From positions 1 to 10,685 of the forward strand of contig CAQRYF010000054.1 in assembly GCA_948875265.1 (NCBI GenBank): DNA of 10,685 nt. The letters are read 5' to 3'. A program made the position numbers and the translations under genes. The stretch comes from an uncultured Clostridia bacterium (GTDB taxonomy: Bacteria; Bacillota; Clostridia; TANB77; CAG-508). The notes below the pieces were generated by a model, which saw only the letters and a list, made by a program, of their open reading frames with translations, searched no databases and was not told the DNA's origin. Shown here piece after piece: positions 1 to 5,519 of the stretch; within the stretch, counting starts at the first letter, position 1, and each line of letters opens with the position of its first letter.

Positions 1-49
1 CCTCCAATACGGACTTTCACCGATTAGCTAAACGACATGCCTGTCGCAC
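1..49 (-). mobile_element. 5' end of a group II intron (likely class C), truncated by window edge
   Basis: Read on the minus strand, the intron begins at 49 with GTGCGAC, matching the GUGYG start of group II introns. It then forms a short stem CGACA-GGCA-TGTCG with a GGCA loop, and a second stem CGG-TGAAAGT-CCG. The same order (GUGYG, GGCA-capped stem, GGUGAnAGUCC) is found at the start of domain I in bacterial class C introns such as the Oceanobacillus intron. Only about 49 bases are inside the window; the rest, including any reverse transcriptase, would lie to the left. The first intron base is seven bases past an intrinsic terminator, the usual target of class C introns. The sequence match is direct; the class assignment is inferred. 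Confidence 0.8.
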
Positions 50-56
50 ATACAAT

Positions 57-82
57 AAAAAGTACTATCCCTAGCACTTTTT
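57..82 (-). terminator. Intrinsic terminator of the prepilin/SUMF1 gene
   Basis: An 11-base-pair stem (57-67 with 72-82) closes a four-base loop, GGGA on the minus strand. The one imperfect pair is G·U in minus-strand RNA but A/C in plus-strand RNA, so the minus direction is favoured. The arm ends in five U residues. It starts four bases after the stop codon at 87-89 and ends the spoIVF cluster transcript. It also seems to be the landing site of the adjacent group II intron. Confidence 0.8.
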
Positions 83-86
83 TATA

Positions 87-1805
87 TTAATATATTGTTA
101 CTCTAAATCCAAATGCCATCATTGATACTCCACTATTAGGTGCACTACTGTGTGAAAATGCTGGAAATGGGTGTGTACTTTCTTTTCCATTAATTTGATA
201 ATACCCACCTCTAAGACATGCACTTGAATATGGTGTAGTTGAAGACTTTTCATGTGTCCACTCAGTTACATTTCCCGCTATGTCATATATATTTAATGTA
301 CTATTTCTAATAGTTGCTCCTGTTGTTAATAATTCACTAGTTTCATTTAATTTTTCATGGTTTGTTGTTACTTCATTCCAAGTAGTATTGTAATACTTTC
401 CTCTATATAAATAAAATCCAGAATCTATATAATTTCCCCAACCAGTTGAATCAATCTTTATTTCGTTTTTAGTTTTTCCTCCATTAACTTCTATAAATTT
501 TAACATTAGGTCCCATTGTATTCCATATAATAAACTACTTGTTCTTCCTGTTTCACCTGCCATTTTTTCTGCCTGATCTTTTGCTTGTCCATATGAGACA
601 TAATTGTATGGATACATATCTCTTTTACTTACAGGTGTTGTTAATTCTGAACTCGAACTTTCTCTTTTAGTCTCAGTCCCAATTTCATATTGACTTACCC
701 AAAACCCATTATTTTCATATACACTTTTTAACATATTCTCTTTTTCTACTGAATCTGCATCTATATAATTATCTTCTCTGTAATCTTTCGCATAATCTTG
801 CATATCTTTTTCAATATTTGGATAATCTTCACTTGACATTACAGATTTATATATTGACTTTGGAACTTCTATCCATACATAACTATTACCTGTTTCATCT
901 TTTGCTACTAAGCCTTCTTTTACAGTATTACTTCCTACAGTTCTACTAACTTGAAATCCTTTTGGTATAATTGCTGTATCTCCATTTTTGTCTGTATATT
1001 TAGATTCTATATCATAAATTTTAGACCAATTATTTTCATTCACATTTATATATACTATCATGTATCCTGGTCCTATATAATATCCTCCATATCTATTAAT
1101 ACTTTCAATAGCAGCTTCTATGTTCCCATCTACTGGTGCACATCTAAGAGGTAACTCTGTAATAGGTGTATCTATTTTGGTCCAATAGTATTCTTGTTTA
1201 TTTTCTTTATTTACAATTACTACATCCTCTCCATTTTCTGGAGCTTTATACTCATAGCCATCAGGTATTTTTACACCATTAACATATATATGCTTTAATC
1301 TATCATTAATATTTTCTCTATCTACATATCCTTCATCATTTTTTGTATAATCTGTATAATAAGTTATACCATCTACAGTAATACCTTTAACATAAAAAAT
1401 ATTATGACTTGATTCATTTATAATATATATATCATCTAGTGTATTTATATCTATATTATCTGCTATCTTTTTATAATCTTCTCCATATGTTAAAGTTAGA
1501 TTCTCTAATGCTGATAAATCTACAATATAAAATTTTCCTGTATCATTAACACCTATAACATCTATGCTTGCAATATTTGTATATTCTTTATTTATTATTG
1601 GTATTGTACCATATTGTAAATAATATGAATCAACCTTATCTCTTAAATTTTCTATATCATTTTGCATATTTCTTACTCGTTCTATTCCAAGATTATCTTG
1701 TAGATTATATATTATCACATTAGTTATAATTACTAATACTATAACAGTTATGCTTAATGTAATTAAAGAAATACCTTTTTGATTTCTTGTCATTGATTTC
1801 ATCAT
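87..1805 (-). CDS. Prepilin-like protein with C-terminal formylglycine-enzyme-like (SUMF1) domain
   Basis: This 572-residue protein has a type IV prepilin-like start: a short basic leader ending in RNQKG, then the hydrophobic helix ISLITLSITVIVLVIITNVI (about residues 12-31). Cleavage would fall after G11. The usual Glu at mature position 5 is Thr. Residues about 280-572 resemble the FGE-sulfatase/SUMF1 fold: FWVSQYEIG (368-376), YNYVSYGQAKDQAEKM (400-415), NIYDIAGNVTEWT (505-517), LRGGYY (531-536) and the terminal FGFRV (565-569). A weaker parallel copy of the domain's start appears at 179-245 (IPDGYEY, then YGGYYIG), suggesting partial internal duplication. The likely location is the membrane or cell surface; no enzymatic role can be claimed, since many such domains are binding folds. 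The start follows AAGGAG, 45 bases after spoIVFB, so co-transcription is possible. Confidence 0.85.
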   Translation of the reverse strand: MMKSMTRNQKGISLITLSITVIVLVIITNVIIYNLQDNLGIERVRNMQNDIENLRDKVDSYYLQYGTIPIINKEYTNIASIDVIGVNDTGKFYIVDLSALENLTLTYGEDYKKIADNIDINTLDDIYIINESSHNIFYVKGITVDGITYYTDYTKNDEGYVDRENINDRLKHIYVNGVKIPDGYEYKAPENGEDVVIVNKENKQEYYWTKIDTPITELPLRCAPVDGNIEAAIESINRYGGYYIGPGYMIVYINVNENNWSKIYDIESKYTDKNGDTAIIPKGFQVSRTVGSNTVKEGLVAKDETGNSYVWIEVPKSIYKSVMSSEDYPNIEKDMQDYAKDYREDNYIDADSVEKENMLKSVYENNGFWVSQYEIGTETKRESSSSELTTPVSKRDMYPYNYVSYGQAKDQAEKMAGETGRTSSLLYGIQWDLMLKFIEVNGGKTKNEIKIDSTGWGNYIDSGFYLYRGKYYNTTWNEVTTNHEKLNETSELLTTGATIRNSTLNIYDIAGNVTEWTHEKSSTTPYSSACLRGGYYQINGKESTHPFPAFSHSSAPNSGVSMMAFGFRVTIY

Positions 1806-1849
1806 TAGAATTCTCCTTTTTTATCTTTAGTATTAGTTTACTATTTATT

Positions 1850-2509
1850 TTATCTAATTTCAATAGTTTTTTGCACTAAATTATAAATTTTATTCTTTCT
1901 TCTATATACCAAATCTTGTTTGATATATACATACCATAAAAATATTACAATTAGGAATATAGCTATATTTTTAGCCATGTATATTGTGATACTAGCAATT
2001 ATTGTTAATGTCATTATTGAAGCAAAAGATATATTATTAATATATCTTTCTGCCTTCTGTTTTCCAAAAATAATATGTAAAATCCCCTTTAATATCCTAC
2101 CTCCATCTAATGGATATAACGGTAATAAATTAAATAATATCAAAAGTAGATTTGCATATATAATAATTGCTTTGGTAAATAAATCTATATTTAGATTATA
2201 ACAAATTACCATTATTAATAAATTTGTTAATGGTCCTGCAATTGCTACAAATATTTTCTTTATTTCTAACAAATTACCATTTAATATTTTATTATTGTAA
2301 TCTCTTGGCATCAATTTAAATGATATACTTATTCCATATGGCATTATATCCATTTTTTCTGGTTTCATACCAAGTATTAATCCTGCTAATAGATGGCCAA
2401 ACTCATGAATAATAGCAAAAAACATTATCATTGCATATGTTTCTATTTGCTTTGTAAAATAAAACAAAATTAAAAACACAAATATTTTCAAATCAATTCT
2501 AAATCGCAT
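1850..2509 (-). CDS. spoIVFB: SpoIVFB-like intramembrane zinc metalloprotease (M50, site-2 protease)
   Basis: This 219-residue polytopic membrane protein has the site-2 protease signature HEFGH (H35, E36, H39) and the second zinc-ligand motif NLLPLYPLDGG with D135. Several hydrophobic segments flank both motifs, including about 8-18, 24-34, 86-104, 113-126 and 166-195. In Bacillus, SpoIVFB sits in the outer forespore membrane and cleaves pro-sigma-K. Bacillus SpoIVFB is longer because of a C-terminal CBS domain; this one ends shortly after its last membrane segment with a basic tail, so it appears to lack that domain. The ATG has AAGGAGAT upstream and lies 11 bases after the reconstructed spoIVFA stop at 2521-2523, an operon arrangement. 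The SpoIVFB name rests on the motifs plus the SpoIVFA-like neighbour and Spo0A nearby. Confidence 0.88.
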   Translation of the reverse strand: MRFRIDLKIFVFLILFYFTKQIETYAMIMFFAIIHEFGHLLAGLILGMKPEKMDIMPYGISISFKLMPRDYNNKILNGNLLEIKKIFVAIAGPLTNLLIMVICYNLNIDLFTKAIIIYANLLLILFNLLPLYPLDGGRILKGILHIIFGKQKAERYINNISFASIMTLTIIASITIYMAKNIAIFLIVIFLWYVYIKQDLVYRRKNKIYNLVQKTIEIR

Positions 2510-2520
2510 ACTTATCTCCT

Positions 2521-3392
2521 TTATAGTTCTAATAAATTTTGTGGATCTACTATCCTTTCTGAAATCCTTACTTCAAAATGTAAATGTGGTCCGTGTTGAA
2601 TTTCCTGTTGATCCAACTTCTGCGATTTCTTGTCCTTGTGTCACCTTATCACCTTGTTTTACATACAGGTTATTACAATGAGCATATATTATACTAACTT
2701 CCCCTATTTGAATTTTTAAATGTTTTCCGATAGTCACCTTCTTCTGAAGCTAATACTACTTCTCCATCTGTAGCTGATACTATTTTTGTCCCAATATTTG
2801 CTGCAATATCTGTCCCTGTGTGATTCTTTGGAACGTTTCCTGTTGCAGTATCTCTATATCCATATTTTGAGCTTATTACTCCTTGTATTGGTTTTATAAA
2901 TGAGGTAGTATTTTTTATGTTTATAATATCTTGTTCTTCTTGTGATATATTTTGCTTACTCCCGTCTGCCTCATTTATACTATTTTGTTCTTGATTATTA
3001 TTCACTTCTTCTATACTGTTTGTAGCCTCTTCAGAACCTCCTATTCCTTCCTCTGGAGGAGTAATTTCTTGATTTTGCTTTGTTGTTATACTCATAATGT
3101 AATTTTTAGCATTATGATATATATCACTAAAATTTGTGTCATATGAAATTAATTCATTTATTTTATTTATAAAATCCTTTGAAAACACATAATCATTATT
3201 TTGAATTGCATATATAATTAAATAAATTGAAACACATACAACTATTTGTATTATCATTTTTTTTAATAATTTTATATCTTTTTTATTATTTACATTTACA
3301 GTTGCAACTGTTCTTTCATTCCCTTGCCTTCTCTTTTCATATATCTCTTCAGCTCGTCTTATTTTTTCTTCCACAGTTAATGCTCTTTCCAT
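2521..3392 (-). pseudogene. spoIVFA: SpoIVFA-like LytM/M23 protein interrupted by two one-base insertions
   Basis: The uninterrupted frame gives only 232 residues and stops at 2694. Removing one base at 2729 and one at 2593 (both an extra C before GGA on the coding strand) restores 289 residues ending LLEL at 2521. The repaired protein has a basic cytoplasmic N-terminus, one membrane segment (about 46-63), an acidic Asn/Glu-rich linker (about 108-158) and a LytM/M23 domain (about 165-289). M23 metal-ligand motifs are complete: HTGTD (H191, D195), YAH (H238) and HLHFE (H269, H271). One membrane helix plus LytM, directly before spoIVFB, fits SpoIVFA, the regulator that holds SpoIVFB in an inactive complex. 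Bacillus SpoIVFA has a degenerate LytM domain, so intact ligands are notable. The lesions may be real or assembly errors; all motifs look well preserved, which suggests recent or artefactual damage. Confidence 0.8.
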
Positions 3393-3397
3393 ATAAA

Positions 3398-3451
3398 AAA
3401 ACCTCTCTTCCTTAGTTTTCTCTTAAACTATATGATAGGAAAAAAGGTTTT
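3398..3451 (-). promoter_or_regulatory. Hairpin covering the spoIVFA ribosome binding site (attenuator or terminator-like)
   Basis: On the minus strand, 3451-3438 (AAAACCTTTTTTCC) pairs with 3411-3398 (GGAAGAGAGGTTTT) over 14 positions, two of them G·U. An inner six-pair stem TAGTTT/AAACTA (3430-3425 with 3418-3413) continues the fold. The 3' arm contains the purine stretch GGAAGAGAGG, the only Shine-Dalgarno candidate for the ATG at 3392, and runs into seven T residues. The structure could end transcription of the upstream 115-residue gene, block spoIVFA translation, or both. The pairing is seen in the sequence; the role is inferred. Confidence 0.55.
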
Positions 3452-3456
3452 ATTAC

Positions 3457-3804
3457 TTATTTAATTAATATCATTAATGCTTGTATAAACATTATAAAAG
3501 TAGAAATATATGCATATTTTTTTAAATTCTTATACTTTTTATTGATTTTATTCTTAAATATCACTTTATTCTCTTTTGTATTTTCCATATCCGCCATATA
3601 TTGATTAACAAGCATTTCCGCTTCCTTTATTATATATTCTTTATCTCTGTTTTCATTACTATTGCGTTCGGTGACTTTATTTTTCTCAATCTTTTCTAAA
3701 TTTCTTATTTTTGTACCACTTTTTAAGATAACTATTGCCTCTTCTATTATATTTGATGGTAGTTCTTTTAATACTATCATATTTTTTAAATTATTCTCTT
3801 TCAT
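3457..3804 (-). CDS. Small tail-anchored protein of unknown function
   Basis: I do not recognise this 115-residue protein. It is charged and Lys/Glu/Asn-rich over residues 1-95, with likely helical segments (for example 57-75), and ends in one hydrophobic stretch YAYISTFIMFIQALMILIK that can form a C-terminal membrane anchor with the bulk in the cytoplasm. The ATG has an excellent AAGGAGG six bases upstream, which supports real translation. It lies just upstream of spoIVFA on the same strand, separated by 64 bases holding a strong hairpin, so it may share the transcript or be separated by termination. No conserved catalytic motif is visible. The position suggests, without proof, a sporulation link. 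Confidence 0.75.
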   Translation of the reverse strand: MKENNLKNMIVLKELPSNIIEEAIVILKSGTKIRNLEKIEKNKVTERNSNENRDKEYIIKEAEMLVNQYMADMENTKENKVIFKNKINKKYKNLKKYAYISTFIMFIQALMILIK

Positions 3805-3901
3805 TTGTACCTCCTTATAATTTATGTATTTGTATTAGTTTTTCCAAAAATTAGAAGGTTATACAAATTGTTGATTTAATTATTGTAAAAATATATTAAG
3901 G

Positions 3902-4024
3902 ATGAATTTCCACAATCAATTCAAACGAAATTGTATTCCGGACGGTCCTAAGGTTGGAACCGTTAGTGTTCCACCAAGAGGTAATTTAAGACTGCCATCT
4001 GATGCAGATTCAAGCAATTGGTAA
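3902..4024 (+). CDS. Possible 40-residue protein or gene fragment in a GC-richer patch
   Basis: A plus-strand frame runs from ATG at 3902 to TAA at 4022-4024, giving a 40-residue product that begins MNFHNQFKRNC and ends LPSDADSSNW. It is unlike its surroundings: 41 of 92 bases from about 3930 to 4021 are G or C by my count, in a region otherwise mostly A/T. AAGG touches the ATG, too close for a normal ribosome binding site, so translation from this codon is doubtful. A terminator-like hairpin on the same strand follows 39 bases later. The opposite strand is also open here for over 40 codons, so the strand is uncertain. I recognise no family; it could be a small peptide gene, the 3' end of a lost gene, or a structured RNA. 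Confidence 0.3.
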   Translation: MNFHNQFKRNCIPDGPKVGTVSVPPRGNLRLPSDADSSNW

Positions 4025-4062
4025 AATAATCATCATAGTGATAACATTTTTTGGTTTAGGAG

Positions 4063-4090
4063 ATGAGTGGGTGCATACCTACTCATTTCT
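4063..4090 (+). terminator. Plus-strand terminator-like hairpin
   Basis: ATGAGTGGGT (4063-4072) pairs with ACCTACTCAT (4077-4086) over ten base pairs with a four-base GCAT loop. The one G·U pair works only in plus-strand RNA, where the stem is followed by TTTCT and, further on, CTTTTT. No established plus-strand gene lies upstream, so it implies a plus-strand transcript through 3902-4024. Confidence 0.45.
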
Positions 4091-4154
4091 ATTATACTTT
4101 TTAGTTCAATTCTAATTTTTCAATATAAAAATGAACCCTCCTTATTAAACTTTT

Positions 4155-4179
4155 TGTCTAATAATTGGGGGGCACTTCA
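4155..4179 (-). mobile_element. Lone IS3-family-like terminal repeat (possible IS remnant)
   Basis: Read on the minus strand from 4179, the sequence starts TGAAGTGCCCCCC and continues AATTATTAGACA. Ends of IS3-family elements commonly have this shape: TG, a run of C, a short A/T stretch, then TTAGACA. An AAGGAGGG purine run follows about 11 bases further in, as in the leader before orfA of such elements, but no transposase frame follows. I found no matching opposite end nearby, and the space to the next gene is too short for a whole element. The element would have extended toward lower coordinates. The assignment rests on motif resemblance alone. Confidence 0.35.
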
Positions 4180-4245
4180 TTTGTATAAAATGCGTATTTT
4201 TAATTTAAGTTTTATCTCCAAACATTCATATTTTTTATTATCAAT

Positions 4246-4410
4246 TTATACTGCTTCGCACACCATATCAACTTCTATCGTTACCTTAATTTTATTATTT
4301 TCGACTCTTTTAACCTTATTTTTGCCTTTTCTCTCAAAACTAACAAAATTCTCAAAAGCAGTAAATTCAACTATTGTATCGAATCTTTTAGATATAGCAC
4401 CGAGCAGCAT
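4246..4410 (-). CDS. Short frame, possible remnant of a decayed gene
   Basis: A minus-strand frame from ATG at 4410 encodes 54 residues starting MLLGAISKRFDTIVEF and containing NKVKRVENNKIKVTIEV. Past its TAA the same frame reads on for 22 more sensible codons (IDNKKYECLEIKLKLKI and onward) before the next stop, as if the TAA interrupts a longer ancestral frame. The alternating hydrophobic/charged pattern looks like beta strands of a real protein. A faint resemblance to the C-terminal part of Ger(x)C spore germination proteins is possible but too weak to name it. No good ribosome binding site precedes the ATG. Confidence 0.22.
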   Translation of the reverse strand: MLLGAISKRFDTIVEFTAFENFVSFERKGKNKVKRVENNKIKVTIEVDMVCEAV

Positions 4411-4458
4411 TCCACATGGCTGGTATATGTATTTCTATTATAATCACCATTTCTTATC

Positions 4459-4508
4459 AAAAAATAAACCTTAAATATTTATTATTCAAATAAATATCAA
4501 AGGTTTAT
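4459..4508 (-). terminator. Strong intrinsic terminator of spo0A
   Basis: On the minus strand, ATAAACCTT (4508-4500) pairs with AAGGTTTAT (4472-4464), and inside it ATATTTATT pairs with a matching arm around a short TGAA-type loop, giving a stem of about 20 pairs with a small internal defect. It runs straight into six T residues (4464-4459). It lies 58 bases past the spo0A stop codon and separates spo0A from the spoIVF cluster. Confidence 0.85.
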
Positions 4509-4565
4509 CTATAATCTATTACGTTATCCTATTATTATAAAAATCTATTTCCATTTATAACATTT

Positions 4566-5387
4566 TTATGCACTCTTAAGTTCTAATCTCAACTTATCTG
4601 CTATCATTGCTATAAATTCTGAATTTGTTGGCTTTCCTTTAGAAGCTGAAATTGTATATCCAAATATACTTTCAACAGCTTCTTGTTGTCCACGTCCCCA
4701 AGCAACTTCAATTGCATGGCGAATTGCACGCTCTACACGACTTGGTGTTGTATTAAATTTGAAAGCAATTTTAGGATATAAACTCTTTGTTATTTGATTT
4801 ATAACATCAATATCATTTACAACCATCATTATAGCTTCTCTTAAATATTGGTATCCTTTAATATGAGCAGGAACACCAACTTCATGAATTATATTTGTAA
4901 CTAATGCTTCTAAGTTTTCCTCTTTCTTACTATCATTTTCTGATAATTCTATATATTGCATCTTTGTTTCTCTTGTTATAAAATTATTTCCATTAGCTTG
5001 ACTTGGTTTAAAATATTTAATTTCTCTCATTCTTTTTATTAATAACTCAATATCAAAAGGTTTTATAATATAATATTCTGCTCCTAAAGATACCGCTCTT
5101 TGAGTTATTTTGTCTTGTCCTACTGCTGATAACATAATGCAAATTGGTCTTTTTTCAATCTTTATTCTATTTATATTTTCTAGTACTCCTATTCCGTCTA
5201 AATGTGGCATTATTACATCTAATAACACAATATCTGGCATAGTATTAGTTATCATATCTATTGCTTCATTTCCATCCCTTGCCATCCCTATTACTTCCAT
5301 ATCATCTTGAGCATTTATATATGAAGATAATGTTTGGCTAAAATCTTGATTATCGTCCGCGATTAAAACTGTAAGTTTTTCTTTCAT
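4566..5387 (-). CDS. spo0A: Spo0A, master response regulator of sporulation
   Basis: This 273-residue protein matches the usual Spo0A length. The N-terminal receiver domain (about 4-125) has the acidic pocket D11/D12, the phosphorylation site D57 in LLDVIMPHLDG, S88, and K110 in YYIIKPFD. A variable linker (about 126-158) leads to the Spo0A-specific DNA-binding domain, with the hallmark TPSRVERAIRHAIEVAWGRG at 215-234 forming the recognition region. When phosphorylated it binds 0A boxes and switches on early sporulation genes while repressing transition-state genes. The ATG has GGAGGGG upstream. It is transcribed alone, with a promoter at 5434-5462 and a terminator at 4459-4508. In many Firmicutes spoIVB lies just upstream; here that place is taken by yigZ. 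All key residues are present. Confidence 0.98.
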   Translation of the reverse strand: MKEKLTVLIADDNQDFSQTLSSYINAQDDMEVIGMARDGNEAIDMITNTMPDIVLLDVIMPHLDGIGVLENINRIKIEKRPICIMLSAVGQDKITQRAVSLGAEYYIIKPFDIELLIKRMREIKYFKPSQANGNNFITRETKMQYIELSENDSKKEENLEALVTNIIHEVGVPAHIKGYQYLREAIMMVVNDIDVINQITKSLYPKIAFKFNTTPSRVERAIRHAIEVAWGRGQQEAVESIFGYTISASKGKPTNSEFIAMIADKLRLELKSA

Positions 5388-5433
5388 AATACCCCTCCTA
5401 AAAATATTTTACTGTAAAATTTTTACATTTCGT

Positions 5434-5462
5434 ATTATAATATCTTTTTCGAGGTTTTGCAA
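5434..5462 (-). promoter_or_regulatory. spo0A promoter, sigma-A type, with possible 0A-box-like spacer
   Basis: On the minus strand a TTGCAA -35 (5462-5457) is followed after 17 bases by a perfect TATAAT -10 (5439-5434), about 40-50 bases before the spo0A ATG. Within the spacer is CCTCGAAA (5454-5447), which matches the 0A-box core TGTCGAAA at six of eight positions and could allow feedback by Spo0A itself. The promoter call is strong; the 0A box is speculative. Confidence 0.75.
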
Positions 5463-5469
5463 TATATTT

Positions 5470-5486
5470 TTGGAAAATTTTTCCAA
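5470..5486. repeat. Perfect 17-base palindrome upstream of the spo0A promoter
   Basis: TTGGAAAA and TTTTCCAA are arranged as a perfect inverted repeat around one central base, seven bases upstream of the spo0A -35. On the minus strand it is not followed by a T run, so it does not look like a terminator for yigZ; an operator for a dimeric regulator is possible. Chance occurrence in AT-rich DNA cannot be excluded. Confidence 0.4.
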
Positions 5487-5494
5487 CTTTTTAC

Positions 5495-5519
5495 AAAAGT
5501 ATTTTTTTTATATACTTTT
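5495..5519 (-). terminator. Weak hairpin overlapping the end of yigZ
   Basis: AAAAGTAT (5519-5512) pairs with ATACTTTT (5502-5495) around a nine-base A-rich loop, and the 5' arm overlaps the last yigZ codons. The stem is purely A/T-rich and its U run is inside the stem, so termination here would be weak. It is the only candidate end for the four-gene operon before the spo0A promoter. Confidence 0.35.

Larger units (their letters stand above)
3805..4458. other. Gap with no recognisable intact gene; probable scar region
   Basis: This stretch between the 115-residue gene and the spo0A terminator has no recognisable full-length gene on either strand. The 135-codon plus-strand frame beginning with GTG at 4067 is hydrophobic, has no family motif and overlaps other signals, so I do not call it. 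The region holds a GC-richer patch with a 40-codon plus-strand frame (3902-4024), a plus-strand hairpin (4063-4086), a lone IS-like end (4155-4179) and a short minus-strand frame (4246-4410), each listed separately. The mixture suggests remains of an insertion rather than ordinary intergenic sequence. Confidence 0.5.

Noticed and set aside
87..230. Diversity-generating retroelement variable region at the end of the SUMF1-like gene
   Set aside because: The domain type fits, but there is no template repeat or retroelement reverse transcriptase in the window; the downstream element is a group II intron. Kept only as a test to run.
951..1154. Several hydrophobic plus-strand frames opposite the minus-strand genes (for example 951-1154, 1920-2201, 2952-3146, 5110-5310, 6235-6480)
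   Set aside because: Each lies entirely opposite a well-supported gene, lacks a ribosome binding site in keeping with its start, and reads as antisense of AT-rich coding sequence.
3940..3980. T-box-like sequence (AAGGTTGGAACCG)
   Set aside because: It resembles the T-box core AGGGTGGNACCGCG only in part; no specifier stem, no matching antiterminator/terminator pair and no tRNA-synthetase or amino-acid gene follows on the plus strand.
4067..4474. A 135-codon plus-strand hydrophobic frame starting with GTG
   Set aside because: It begins inside a terminator-like hairpin, crosses the IS-like end and runs into the spo0A terminator stem. The hydrophobic composition is what AT-rich non-coding DNA gives, and no family motif is visible.
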